A model generated the notes under the pieces. It was not told where the DNA came from. It saw only the letters and a program-made list of their open reading frames with translations, and did not search any database. A stretch of 64,000 bases of DNA from Volvox africanus (Eukaryota > Chlorophyta > Chlorophyceae > Chlamydomonadales > Volvocaceae): NCBI GenBank assembly GCA_030268105.1, contig BSDZ01000080.1, forward strand, positions 4,465,501-4,529,500, read 5' to 3'. This document shows, one piece after another, positions 12,097-30,405 of this stretch; within the stretch, counting starts at the first letter, position 1, and the number at the start of each line of letters is the position of its first letter. The position numbers and the translations under genes are program-made.

Positions 12097-15000
12097 TCAA
12101 AGCAGCGGCTTGGTCTGGCCTTTGCCGTTAGCCGTGTCAACGGCTGGCCTGACCTCCACCGGGCCCCCTGCAGCGGCGACGGCGGTGCTAACCTCAACCC
12201 CCCGCGGCAGCAACTGCAGCAGCGCCACCGAAGTGACCGGCAACAACAGCGGCAGACGTGCCCCCAACGACGCCCGCTGCCCCTCATCCAACAGCCCCCG
12301 CTCCTGCCCCGCAGCCCCCACTACCGCCACCCTCTCGAACAACTCCGCAACGTCGGGCAACTGCCGCCGCCGTGCCTCTCTAGCAGCCTCCTCCTCCTCC
12401 TCCTCCTCCGCCGCCGCCGCCAACACGTTGTCGCCGCCACTGACTCCCATGGCACATGAATACGCGCGCACAAGGCCCTCCAGTAGCCCCATTAACGGCG
12501 TGTCAAGTGCGATTCGCGGATCACCGGCCGGCACCGCCGCCGCGAGCACCGCGCCGGTGCCCTTGCCGCCGCGTGGTAGCCGCGCCAGCGCCCCATGGGT
12601 CAGTAGCCGTGGCGCTCCTGCGGCGAGCTCCGGAGCCGAGGGCAGCAGCAGCGCCGCGCGGCGGGCGAGCATGTTCAGTGTCTGTACCAGTGACGGCGCC
12701 GCCAAGCCCTGGGCCGCAGCGGACGGAGCCAGCGCCTGCACCGCCCGCTTGACGTGCAGGAGCTGCATGGTGGGGGCGGCGGCGCGTAAGTGCGGCTCCA
12801 CTGCCGCCAGGAAATCGCGGGGAAGCGGCGACACCGGAGGGCCCCTGGGGAGGGCGGGAGAAGGGGCGCCAGCGCCAGCGGCTGCCGCTGCCGCTTGACG
12901 CAGGTACAGGAGTCCGAGGAGCAGGCTTGTGAGTTGGTTGGCGTTGAAAGCAGACAGGAAGGGCATCGCGGCGGCCTGCCGAGGGTGGGATGCAGATGGA
13001 AGAGGAGGTCTTGACGGGTAAATGAAGGGGTGCGTGTGCGTGTGCGTGTGTGTATGGGGATGGACCATGTCGCAAGAGGAAGGAACGTACGGACAAAAGG
13101 GCCTGGCGCTGGGCAACAGCGGTGCACTAAGGGCTGTGTTCAGTTGCCGTACAACGCGAAGTAATCGACTAGCCTAATCAGGAAGCATCACAATGAATCA
13201 CCGCTGCAGAATCTACATCAGGGACCCGAGACGAGCTGTGAAAGGGTTAAAACAGTCGGATGTGACTTTGACTGCAGCGGGGGTCGTACCTACGGTGAGA
13301 AAGCGAACACCAGTTTAAGCCCCGACCCATGGGTCGCAACCCTTCCTTCCAGAGCCTGTCCAAGCAGAAGACCTAGGACCCAGGCCGCTGGGAACCAGAT
13401 GCCTACTTCCAAGTACCTGCAGCTTCGTAACCAACTGCTCGTCCACTTCTACGGCACCCAGCTGCGGGGCAACCGTCACGAGCAGGCCTCCTGTATCCGC
13501 CAGCCTTCCAGGTTGCAGCCGCTCCAAGGAAGCTGCCACTCGCTGCATCGCCGCCCGCGCTACAGCCACCTGCGGCGAGATCTCAACCGCTGCACTCGAT
13601 GCTACTGCCGTCGTTGCCGGTTCGTGGCCCGCGATTTCCTCATCTCCGCGGCCGGAGGGTGCTGGCGCTGGCGCTGGCGCGGGCGCTGCGCTGTGTGTCA
13701 GCGGCGGTGAGTCAGCGGCGGTGATGGCGGCAGTAGCAGCGACTGCTGCGGACCTGGGCGGTAGCTGGTGTGCCATGTCCAGTGCCTTGATCAGTGCGGG
13801 CAGAGTGTTTGGGTCGAAGGCTCCCAAGCGGGGTAGTACGGCGGCGCACAGCCGTGACCAGAACAATGGGTTGCTGAAGGCCTGCTGGAAAAGAAGAGGG
13901 AGAGGGAGACCGGATGACGGGAACTGAGAAGATCACAATTAGGGTCTAAGGGGAGGGCGGAATGCCGCCTCGCCAAGGTAAGGTGTGAGGTGTCTTCTGT
14001 AGTGTCGTACACAACAGCGCTGCAGGTTGATTACGTGATGGATCTCACTTTAATCAAGTCATTTACCAATTTTAAATTCCTTTATGTACAATCCATGGGG
14101 AATACTCATTCCCGACATGACGGGGATCCCCACATGTGGAACCGAAAAGGCTGACGGACGCACCTGACCGCTAAAGCCGTAGAACAGATCCCGCACATCA
14201 GAGTCGGCCGCGTATTGAATCGCCGCGCCCCCGTCCGCCACTACCCCTGCCGCCAGCCGCACTAGCAGCTGGGGCGGCAGCCGATACTGCACGCTGCTCA
14301 TTCCGCGAACCACATTGGCGATCTGGCGGTGAGAGAAGTGGAGCGGGGAGGAGGAGAGGAAACAAGCAGTGTGAGCCCCCGGGGCAGCGGTGACAGCACG
14401 GGGGCCCGAACGGGTTCTTCGACTGATCCGTATTTGGGAAAACCCTCTCACCCACCACGTCGGAATGTGCAGGTCCGTGCCAAGCAATCGACTGCTCAAG
14501 AACTTCCCCCCAACCGGGCCCCCACCTCCGGGTCTTGGTCCCAGCCCACCTTCGCCCCCAGGGTTTTAATCCGTACTTCCGTGCCCCCCATATTCTCTGC
14601 TCTCGTGCTCTGACCAGGCAGGATCATCAGCTTGCAGGGCTGTCTCTACAAGGATCTACATGGCGCCACATCTCTACATCAGCCCCAATACTCCTTTCCA
14701 TTTCCCTTCCTCAATCCGACCTCAACTTTTGCAAAACAGTTGAGATCAGTAATCATGCCACGTGAACTCCAGGTGTCCTTGAGACCAAATCTTTCACGCA
14801 CAAATACACACACATACACGCTATTGTGCTCGCCGTCCCAGTCCACACCTGCGTCAAGGACAATCGGTCCGAATAGGTCTCCACGTACTTCTGCAGCTCC
14901 GAAGCCACCCGCAGGACTTTGTGGGAGTGCGCATTCGACTGCTCATAACTGCGGAATGGGGATTGGCGGTAGGTGGCGTCGGGGCCCGGGGGAAGGGAGG

Positions 15001-15658
15001 AGGTGGCGTGTGTGGGTTGTGTGTGTGTGTGTGTGTGTGTGTGGCATCATGCGGGACAAGATGAAATTCCGCGATATTGACGGATTCAGGGGGTCCAGGA
15101 AGCCGGCCAGGAAGGGGCCGGGCTCCTCGCAGCGCCGCACGGGAAGAGGTCGCAGAGGCCAAGAGGCGCTGCAGGGTAGAACGAGATGGGCTTGGAGAGC
15201 TACGTGAGACAATCAGGCGCCCCGTTTGAGGACGCCTGCTTGCTGCTCGAACAACAATGGCCGGAAATGGCCTTGTGCGTGCAGCGGAGGTTAGCTTCCT
15301 TTCATGGTCATCGTGCTTCCATCCCATCTCTACCACGATCCCCAGCCCCAGCCCCATGCTCTGCCCCAGCCCCATGCCCTGCCCCAGTCCCATCCACATC
15401 CCCAGCCCCATGCCCTGCCCTTGGGCGCTCGAATTCCAAGGACTCGCCTTCAAGAATACCCCAGGATGGACCCCACCCGGCCGTCGTCCAAACCGCCAAC
15501 TTTGCTTACCGGCGCAGGTGTTCGAGCTTCAGGGTCGCTGCGCCAATGTTTGGCGGCCTAAGCAACTTCCTGAACTTGTGTAAGACAAAATCCAGCTCCA
15601 CTATGCTCTCGGATATGTTTATCATTCGATTTATGTGACCGCCGTGCGGCGTGCTAAG
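12097..15658 (-). CDS. Alpha-helical repeat protein, OPR/RAP-like (5' end unresolved)
   Basis: Exons on the minus strand: 15658-15510, a tentative exon near 15165-15070, 14948-14849, 14322-14164, 13881-13417 and 12975-12097 (stop TGA at 12099-12097). The last four join in phase with good GT-AG sites; the donor at 15510 is CG|GTAAGC. The protein is a string of amphipathic helices, for example SIVELDFVLHKFRKLL, IANVVRGMSSVQY, FDPNTLPALIKALDMA, FNANQLTSLLLGLLYLRQ and MQLLHVKRAVQALA. That pattern is typical of green-algal OPR, FASTK and RAP-domain proteins, many of which act on chloroplast or mitochondrial RNA. I see no RAP domain before the stop. Ala/Pro-rich inserts and a run of seven Glu interrupt the repeats. 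The N-terminus and any transit peptide lie upstream of 15658 and were not found. A TGTAA signal follows at 11905. Family assignment is from pattern only. Confidence 0.55.
13029..13053. repeat. (TG/CG)n microsatellite in intron
   Basis: Short GTGTGCG-type dinucleotide run in the intron before the last exon of the helical-repeat gene. Confidence 0.8.
13324..13335. repeat. 12-bp palindrome GACCCATGGGTC, copy 2
   Basis: Perfect palindrome inside an intron of the helical-repeat gene; flanks differ from those of copies 1 and 3. Confidence 0.8.
15018..15043. repeat. (GT)n microsatellite
   Basis: About 12 GT units, in an intron of the helical-repeat gene. Confidence 0.9.
15340..15420. repeat. CCCCAGCCCCATG-type degenerate tandem repeat
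   Basis: Imperfect head-to-tail copies of a cytosine-rich unit based on CCCCAGCCCCATGC, in a presumed intron of the helical-repeat gene. Confidence 0.7.
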
Positions 15659-17356
15659 CTGCAGCGCGACATCAGGTCGGGGACTGGGTATCCCAGATCC
15701 AACCAACGATGCAAAACTCCTAGCAAAAACTACACTGATACTCTGCGATGGTAAATGGGACCTTTAGGTAAGCTCAAACACGCATCTGCACCAGTCGCCC
15801 ACGCGTCTTACCGGAGCCGCACGGCCAAGCGCCTCTGCCAATGCAATCCTGGGAATCATAACATTTGAAAAGATCTGCTGGTAAGAAATTGATTAAATAG
15901 AGTCCATCATCTGGTTTCTTTCGGCTTTACCTGCCGCTCGTCGATGGAACTGAATTGACCATGTCTCTCGTAAACAAATTAACGCTCATGTTAACAGGAA
16001 ATGATTTTATATTTCTTGACAAGATGATCAGAGCCTAGACGACGACTGAGTTGACGATGGGAGAACTCATCTGCAAAGCCATTTAAACGTAATTGTATGT
16101 TCATAAGTTTCACGGATCGCCTTCACTAACGTCCTGTATCCAGGTCGACTCGGATGTCCTTAACAGACAGATCGCAGAACAGGTGTCGCAAGTGCCGTAC
16201 CCACGAAAGCGCTCGGGCAACTGGTCCAAAATTTGCCTCCGCATGCAAAGGATTGATCCCGAGTGCCCAAAATCCTGATATACATCTCTGTTCCTGCCTG
16301 TTTTATCATGAAAGCTTCTATACCAGACTCGTACAGAAAATGGTTTAGTAATGGTTTTGTATCGTACTCAACCCCCACTCTTCTTCGCACCCAAAGAAGC
16401 CTCGATCGGGAACATGGTTGACATGCTTGACTTCTGCCCTTGGTTTTAATCAGTCGCAGTGGTAATTGGTCTCTAGAAGCGATTCTGGAGGTCTAGAGGT
16501 TGGCAGACTTGGTCATCTCTCGTCCCCTGGAGGCAGCAGGTTGGGTCAGAATTGAGTGGCATGGGCGGGTGAGGTTTGCGCTATTGGCGTATCGCCCCGT
16601 GACCTCATTCCCCTCTTTACATGGTGGATGGTTTTAGGGTTTGCCAACCTGTATTTGCGAGGCCCATGTTATCACCGATGGTACCCGATATCATCTAGTG
16701 GCACCGCAGCAGAAGCAGCGGTGCAGCAGGTTTCATGCACTCAGGTGATGTCAAAGCCAGATAATCGTCGTCTGGAATACCTTCTCCTCCTTTCTGGCTG
16801 TGCTGGGCAATGCGGGTACCAGAGATATTCGTGTTCCTTACCCTGTAGCTTTTGATGAGAAGGATTTTGCACCAGCTAATCTTGTAACTGAAGCTGTGTG
16901 AAGTGAAAGAGTGTGTTGATGAATGTGAGGGGTGATGTGAGATATATCGCATGGCGAGCCCGACAAGGCGGTTTGTGCGGCCCCACGGGACGCCGTGCGG
17001 CGGGATCTCTCGGCGGTAATAAGGCCACCGGCGGCGGCGGCGGTGGCGTGCCTGCACCAGTGCCTACGGAATGTTGTTGCAAGTTGCTATTATCAATATT
17101 TTTTCATCTGGGATTATAAGAAACATAATTTATAACTTTTATGTGAGGCTTTTGGCTTTACGATCTTTACGATCAGCATGAGTACGAAGCGAAATCCTGC
17201 CTCCATCAGCCTCGCCATTTCACCAACAGTCATGATCATCCATTCGGGAGGCCTTACGCCGTATATATTGCCGTCCTGGACGACCCACAGCGGCAGAGGT
17301 GCTAGAACCTGAGAACGTAACGAAACTCCCCTTCGAGCGATATCGATTTAGTTAAT
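15659..17356. other. Stretch without a supported gene
   Basis: This should hold the missing 5' exon(s) and promoter of the minus-strand helical-repeat gene and the promoter of the plus-strand ORF that starts near 17357. No exon could be supported. Base composition is relatively AT-rich between about 15,850 and 16,450. Confidence 0.4.
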
Positions 17357-20300
17357 TTGGACGACACTTGTGACGCGCGCACAACTAAAATGGAGGCGCG
17401 CTTCGGTGGGTCTGCGCACACTGACCCATGGGTCGGACCCCGCAACGGGATGACCTGTGCTGGGCATGTATCCACAGACCAACCTTTGGCCAACGATGCG
17501 CCTGACGGAATCCGATCTGGTCAGGGCAACGGCGCCGCGACTGTCCCGCCGGACTCCCGTATCAAAGGAGGCTGTCAAAACGGGCTGCGTCCGGCGGCGG
17601 CAAAAGGCGCGGCGGCAGGCAATGCTGCTACTGCTGCAGCTGTTTCTGCTACTGCTGCTGCTACTGCGACTGCCGGTGGCGGCTTCGCGCCGACGCAACC
17701 ACGTGGCCTTTTCCAGTCCGCATGCATTCAGCACGGCGGGCTGACAAGTGAAGGGAGAGCATTCCCCGCTCCGAACATCCCGCAGGCTCCCGCTGCTGAG
17801 CCCCCGGCCACCAACTCCCCATCGCCGCCTGGGCGATTGCAGCCGTCAACGAGGCTACCCCCACATCCACAAGAACGGCAACAAGTAAAACACCGAGTAC
17901 TGCTCTACCCACCAAGACTGGCGCCGTTTCCGAACCTCCCACAAGCATCTGGTAGCAGACTGCTGGCAGGCGGAAACGGTGGGGGCAATGGTTGGGGGGG
18001 TGGCAGCAACTCTGGTCGCAGTACTTGCAGTGTCCTCCGCGGGGCTAGACAGGCTCCAGGGAGGCCGCCATTGCCGCGGGTCCCGCTAACGTCAGTGGGG
18101 CTGGACCACGGGACTCGCTACAGCCTGGGGCTGCAGCCGCTACAGCCGTTTCCGGAAGTTCCTCTGCGACCACCGGCAAAGGCACAGGCACGAGTTACGA
18201 GGGAAGCCGTGAATATGGATCCGGATTCTGATCCTCCTGGTTGGATTCAGGTCCCAATCTGGCTTTCGAATCCGGAGAGCTTCCAATTGTCGTGCCTACA
18301 TGCGAATCCGGATCCGGATCTGGGTCCGGATCCAGATTTGGAACCAGAATCTGAACAGGACAAATGTAGCCAAAGCTGGGGTTCCGGCTGCTGTACGTTA
18401 GGGTTTGGTGTTGGCGTTGGTGTAAAGCAGCCGCAGCGGGTGCTACAGCCTGTGCAGCAACAATTGCTGCGGCAGGCAGTAGCAGCGGCGGCGGTCGGGG
18501 GATGTAAACGAGGTCTCGAGCAAGGTATCGGCATGCAGAGGGTCCGGGCTGGGTCGGCTTGCAGCACTGACGGCGGCGTCGGAGGTGCTGCCATTGGTGG
18601 CTGGTATCCTGGCGGCGGCGATGGCATATGTGACGTCGACGATTGCGGCGACGGCAGCGACGGCAGCGACGGCGCCAGAACCGCAGGGTGCTCTCAGCGT
18701 CCCTTCTCAGCCGGTGGTGTTGACGTTGACGTTGACGGCGGACGCGGAGGCGGCATCGCGCACATGCAGGTTTGTGCGTCGGCCGCCACCGGCCGCCTAT
18801 TGCGACCACCTGGTCTCACATCTACTTCCAGTGGGATGCCGTACACAGACAAACAGGTAGTGAACCTCCATGGCTGTCGCCAGGCCGACGGGTTCACCGC
18901 CGCCGCGGCGGCGGCAGCCAGCCCCGCGGATGCAACGGCACCCCACAACACAACCTTCAACTACTTCGGCCTGGCGATGGCGGACGTCAACCAGCAGCCA
19001 GCCACCCCCACCCCCACCGCCACCGCCACCGCCGCCACCACGCTAGGCGGCAGGCTAGTGCCCTCCCCTGAACCTCCTCCCGATAGTGACTACCTGATGC
19101 TCCTGGCGACGGCGGCGGCGGTGGTGGAAATGCACCATTTGCCGTCAAATTCCGACGAGTCCGCTGCCTCAGCTCCGCAGCCGCCACCTCCGGGGTTGCG
19201 GCAGACGTGTTTCACACCGCCGCCGCCTCAGCTTAAGCCACCGAACCCGCGGTCTGCTAATGTCGGCGCCGCCGCCGCCGCCGCCGCAGCAGCGGCAGCG
19301 GCAGCCTCTGCAGCTGCTGCTCCTCCTACCGCTGTTGGCGCTATTCCGCCGGCGCTGGTGCCCGGGGGCAACGCAACCGACGGTGGGAGCTGTGACGGCG
19401 GCGGCAGCAACCCGAAGCGGCGCCGGCGGCGCAGTCCGAGCTTCAACTCCACTGGCCTCACGTTGGGAATCCCGTCACCGGATATACAGTGGGGACTTTC
19501 AAATCCCGGCGTTGGGGCAGACGCACAGGTCATGAGCGACCCGCAGGAAGCTACCGCCGCTGCGGCTGCGGCTGGGGCTGGGGCACCGAATCCCTCCTCC
19601 ATGCCCACTGCTACTACAGGGGCAGGGTTGCCAGCCTCCGGTACCGGCAGCTTGTCGTCGGGGCAGCAGCAGGTGCAGCTCCGGAACCGCGGCCGGGGCT
19701 GCAGCCTCGGCAAGGGCAGCCATCGGATTCTTGCGGCAGCGCGACCTCCAGCCGCTCCGGAACCGTATCATGATCACCATCGTAACGGTGTCGCAGCAGT
19801 CCCGGCGGCGCATCCGCTCGGTGGCCCGGGCTGCCTGCAGCAGCGACGACGCGTGCTGCAGCAGCTGCAACAGGTGGGAGTGGTTTGGTTGCAGCAGCTG
19901 CAACGCCAAAGGCAGCAGCAGCAGCAGGAAGAGCAGCAGCAGCAGCAGAGCGCCCAAACCCATCTTGGGCCCCCGGCTGGACGGAGAGAACCCGTTACAG
20001 TCTCCACCCCTGCCTCCGCTCAACACCAGGAGCAACAACACATGCCGCAGCTAATGTCCCAACCGCTAACACCGCCGCTGCCGCAACAGCAGCAGGAACA
20101 TCAGAACATATCGTCGCCGGGGCTGCCTCAGCGGGGAAAAGCACCGTCTGTCTTAATGCAGGCGTACCAGACCGTAGCACTACGCGCCGCCCCCTCGGTG
20201 CCTCTGGAAGCGCTGCCGCCGTCGCAACAGCCGCGGCTGCAGCGGGAGCCGCTGCGAAGTCCGCAAAGTGCAGTTGCCGCAACAGGATGTGCAGTCGTCG

Positions 20301-21667
20301 CTTCTGAAGTCACACCGGAGCACCCTGGCGTCATTCTACCGAGCGGACAGATCACTTGTGTGTGTCCGACTCCCCGAGCCCCCGTCCCGCCAGGGCGCCC
20401 CATCTCCACGGCGTTCGGATCCCCCTCCAGGCCCCTCGACCTGTCTGCAGATATGGAAGCAGCTCCTCGACAGGTCCTACACCCGGCGGGGCCACTTCCG
20501 CAGCGGCAGGCTGAGGCCGGGACTGTCTGGCCCTTTTCCTTGACACCCATCAGTGCAGCTCAGGGACTTCGAGGGGACGCGCCGGCTGGGGTCATGGTCG
20601 CTCCCGGCTCAGGAGGTGATACACCAACACCAGCTGCGCTTCATCCACCCCAGCTCAACCCCGCGGGTGCGGCGACGCAAGGTGCCGGTGTGACGGCAGC
20701 TGTACACATAGCTAATGGTGGCGGCAGCCATTGCAGTACACCGGAACCTGCTGCGGATAACTGCCATTCTGGCGCAGAGGCGGACCGCGGCTGCTACCTT
20801 CCTGTGCAGGGCCCCGGCCCGCAGAGGCAGCAACAGCTGAAGTGGCATACTGGGCGCTGCACCTCAGCTGCTGCTTCTCAGCTGCTGCACGAAGGGCTGA
20901 AGAGGGACTGTGGGATCGCGTTCCGGTCGGCCGCGGCGTCGTCCGAGATCGAAAAGCGGACGTCAGGGGACGCAGTCACGGCCTCCTCGGAGGGGGGAGT
21001 GGCTAGGGGTGTTGATGGCCGCCGTCAACATTCCGCCTGCGCTACCGATAGTGGGGTGGACAGGGGAGGCGCAGTGTCAGCCAGCCGTCCGGATGCAGCG
21101 GCAGCGGCAGAAGTGCGCCGCGAGTCCAATGGAACTTGCCGCGGCAGCCATCAACTCGATCATGGCTGCACGGCTGCTGTCCCCGAGGCGGCAACGGCCA
21201 ATCCACGTGCAGCGGTGCCAGCGACTGTGGCAGCAGCAGCAGCAGCTGCTGCAAAGGCTCCGGCTGACTTCCTGTGGGTTCCCGTCGGCTGCAGTGATGG
21301 AAGAGACAGTGAAGGTGGCTGCGAGGGTGGCCAATGCGATGGCAACGGCAGTCGCGGGGTTGGGGCTGGCGGCGGGCTCAGTGACAGTGTTGGCGATGCG
21401 AGTGCGGAGGGTCGTGGGCGCTGTGGGACTGCAGAGGTTGGGGGTGCTGTCGGTTGCAGCGCTGGCGCACTCGGCGGCCCAATAGAGGTACGCGCCCTCT
21501 TCAGGCGCCCGGTGGTGCTCACTTTACGAAGCTCCATCACGGCTGGAGACGCCGGTGACAACAGGAAGGGGGCCACGAGTGGCGGAAGGGGAAGGGTTGG
21601 GGGCGGGAAAAGTGACGACCAGGCAAGTGTTGGTATCACGGTGTATAACCGCACGGACGACGCATAA
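17357..21667 (+). CDS. Very long low-complexity ORF, unknown function, frame uncertain
   Basis: An open frame of 1,436 codons ends at a TAA (21665-21667). It is rich in Ala, Gly, Pro and Gln, with poly-Ala near 19266-19320, Gln runs near 19908-19950 and a basic KRRRRR cluster near 19414 that could serve as a nuclear signal. I recognise no domain. The frame contains scattered Asp/Glu/Arg and many codons with G/C at position 3, as expected for a real gene. However, another plus frame is also open over several sub-segments (for example 18585-18857, 19731-20054 and 20910-21485) and has an equal or stronger G/C3 preference there. Introns read through in frame, or a different exon set, are therefore possible. 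A TGTAA signal lies at 22227-22231. I am confident that a plus-strand gene exists here, less so of this exact protein. Confidence 0.45.
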   Translation: MDDTCDARTTKMEARFGGSAHTDPWVGPRNGMTCAGHVSTDQPLANDAPDGIRSGQGNGAATVPPDSRIKGGCQNGLRPAAAKGAAAGNAATAAAVSATAAATATAGGGFAPTQPRGLFQSACIQHGGLTSEGRAFPAPNIPQAPAAEPPATNSPSPPGRLQPSTRLPPHPQERQQVKHRVLLYPPRLAPFPNLPQASGSRLLAGGNGGGNGWGGGSNSGRSTCSVLRGARQAPGRPPLPRVPLTSVGLDHGTRYSLGLQPLQPFPEVPLRPPAKAQARVTREAVNMDPDSDPPGWIQVPIWLSNPESFQLSCLHANPDPDLGPDPDLEPESEQDKCSQSWGSGCCTLGFGVGVGVKQPQRVLQPVQQQLLRQAVAAAAVGGCKRGLEQGIGMQRVRAGSACSTDGGVGGAAIGGWYPGGGDGICDVDDCGDGSDGSDGARTAGCSQRPFSAGGVDVDVDGGRGGGIAHMQVCASAATGRLLRPPGLTSTSSGMPYTDKQVVNLHGCRQADGFTAAAAAAASPADATAPHNTTFNYFGLAMADVNQQPATPTPTATATAATTLGGRLVPSPEPPPDSDYLMLLATAAAVVEMHHLPSNSDESAASAPQPPPPGLRQTCFTPPPPQLKPPNPRSANVGAAAAAAAAAAAAASAAAAPPTAVGAIPPALVPGGNATDGGSCDGGGSNPKRRRRRSPSFNSTGLTLGIPSPDIQWGLSNPGVGADAQVMSDPQEATAAAAAAGAGAPNPSSMPTATTGAGLPASGTGSLSSGQQQVQLRNRGRGCSLGKGSHRILAAARPPAAPEPYHDHHRNGVAAVPAAHPLGGPGCLQQRRRVLQQLQQVGVVWLQQLQRQRQQQQQEEQQQQQSAQTHLGPPAGRREPVTVSTPASAQHQEQQHMPQLMSQPLTPPLPQQQQEHQNISSPGLPQRGKAPSVLMQAYQTVALRAAPSVPLEALPPSQQPRLQREPLRSPQSAVAATGCAVVASEVTPEHPGVILPSGQITCVCPTPRAPVPPGRPISTAFGSPSRPLDLSADMEAAPRQVLHPAGPLPQRQAEAGTVWPFSLTPISAAQGLRGDAPAGVMVAPGSGGDTPTPAALHPPQLNPAGAATQGAGVTAAVHIANGGGSHCSTPEPAADNCHSGAEADRGCYLPVQGPGPQRQQQLKWHTGRCTSAAASQLLHEGLKRDCGIAFRSAAASSEIEKRTSGDAVTASSEGGVARGVDGRRQHSACATDSGVDRGGAVSASRPDAAAAAEVRRESNGTCRGSHQLDHGCTAAVPEAATANPRAAVPATVAAAAAAAAKAPADFLWVPVGCSDGRDSEGGCEGGQCDGNGSRGVGAGGGLSDSVGDASAEGRGRCGTAEVGGAVGCSAGALGGPIEVRALFRRPVVLTLRSSITAGDAGDNRKGATSGGRGRVGGGKSDDQASVGITVYNRTDDA
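17423..17434. repeat. 12-bp palindrome GACCCATGGGTC, copy 3
   Basis: Perfect palindrome inside the beginning of the long ORF that starts at 17357. Confidence 0.8.
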
Positions 21668-23577
21668 AGGGCAATCAGCAGACAAATCGTTGTGACAGGG
21701 CGATGGCAGTGGCGATGGCGGCGTAAGCGAAGCATGAAGAGTAGTCATGAAGAGTATGTGAGCGAAGAGTGACGTCATATGATCATCCTCCCGCACGGTG
21801 AGGGTGAGGGCTTCAAGCTGCTGTGGGCGACAACTGCGGCGGTAATGCGGCAGCTGATGTGGTCAGCAGGCCAGATGCGGCATGCTGATGGTGGTGGTGG
21901 TTCATCGTGCGTGGAAGCGCAGCGGTGAGAAAAGGTGGCACGGAAAGAGAAGCGGGACCAGAGCAAAACCACCAGTCGCTGCCGCTCTCTTCTTGTAGCG
22001 TCGGCTGCTTTCATTTCCTTCGGAAATTTGTGATCGCCCCAGGCGCGGCTAGGCCAGCAGCACCTCTCAGGCGGGCCCGGTGCCGCCGCACTCAATGGGC
22101 CTCCCCATGATGAGACGCACAGCCGTTTGTTGACCTTCAGAGTGCTACCATGCAGCTAGCCTAGTTCTAGTGTGTTGCCTGCGCCACTTTCGGACCCGTC
22201 TAGCTGTGTACGGGCAGCTAGCAGGTTGTAAAGTGTGACTTGGCGAAACAGACACCGGGCACCGGCGCACAGATACCGGCCAACCGGTAACATATCTCGC
22301 CCTACAGGGTGCGGGGAACTTGCTGCTGGTTGGATAGTAATGATGCAGATGTGGACTGTGCGTTGCTGAGAGCGGAGAAGTTACTGAGGCTTAAAGAAAA
22401 CCTGAGTGATGCGTGCCCTTACTATCATATAATGCAAATTAGATCAGGATTGAATGAACCGTGACTGGGGTGTGTGTGTGTGTGTGTGTGGTATTATGGG
22501 GTTAATTAGCAGAGACACGAGACCGGCCGGAAGGTCAATGCACAGCGTCTCTCGCGCTTGCGCCCTGTGGCGTCACAGAATTGTCTGTGACGCACAATAT
22601 CCCAATACTCCCCCCCCCAAACAGCTCAGCGCGTTCCATGTCCATTTCTACATCCAGGACCACGTCACATAAAAGGATTGAGGGAATGTGGAGCCGTAAG
22701 GCTCTTCACCTCCTCCCTGCCTCCCTAACACAATGTGTATTGCCACTGTCCGCCAGGCCATGGCGAATCGGAGACAATAGTGACAAACACGTACAGGAAG
22801 TAGCCTAGGGTTCTGGGCACCTGCAGAAATATTGGTGCCGGGGGACCCGAATGGTCCTCCCTGGAAAATGTAGGACCCCTATTCCAAGTCCCGAAGTGCC
22901 CCCTGCCAACCCCACTTACTCTCCACACCAGCCACTTAATCTGTCTATCTGTTAAGTTTGGTCGTTACCGCGGCAGCTGCAGCAGCAGCTTAAGAAGAAC
23001 GCGACAGTGAGATTGCAGCAGTGCCCCCCCCGATTGCCAGAAGCTCTAATATAACCAGCCGAGCTCCGAAACCACCGGGACCCACGCCAAAAAGCTCCGG
23101 ACGTCCCGACCTCTTCCCCCTTCCGAATGTCTGCGTGTCAAGCTCCTTTCCTCCCCTTCCTCCGCCCAAGTATGATCTACTGATTAGTAAACCCTAAGTA
23201 GATGATAATAGTAATCCGGTGCCGCCTCCCCCTCCCCGTCCTCCCCTCAACACGTTGATAGCTTCTTCATCTCCGATTCCTGTTGTATTGTGGGAGGGAG
23301 GGAAAACCAACGGCGTCAGGAATTAAGCAACCTGATACTGCGGCGAAAGACAAGTCTCATGTCCCTACGTGTCCTCAAACCAGAACACAGCACATGAGCC
23401 GACTGAAACGCCAAGATAGGAAACGCCAATAGTGGCAAACTAGCCACAGAGGCATGTTACCAATCTACACACTCCCTCACAACTCCCGAATGCATTCCAC
23501 GTCACTGTAACGATGAGGGATTAGGGACGTGGAAGATGGGAAGTAGGCGGCGGAAGCTCCTCCAAGCCCCCCCGGCT
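21668..23577. other. Intergenic stretch between convergent genes
   Basis: The stretch contains the 3' region of the plus-strand ORF (TGTAA at 22227-22231), a (GT)n run at about 22470-22491, and the presumed 3' UTR of the minus-strand NSUN2 gene. No supported coding exon. Confidence 0.5.
22227..22231 (+). terminator. Candidate TGTAA polyadenylation signal
   Basis: TGTAA about 560 bases past the stop at 21667. Confidence 0.4.

Positions 23578-30405
<6,828 letters not shown>

Noticed and set aside
19499..20041. Minus-strand frame with leucine runs that look like membrane helices
   Set aside because: The leucines come from CTG repeats antisense to glutamine runs; the pattern is a by-product of the trinucleotide repeats.
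21160..21735. 191-codon minus-strand frame with a hydrophobic start
   Set aside because: Antisense to the long plus-strand ORF, proline/alanine-rich, with no splice or family support; the mirrored GC bias explains why it is open.
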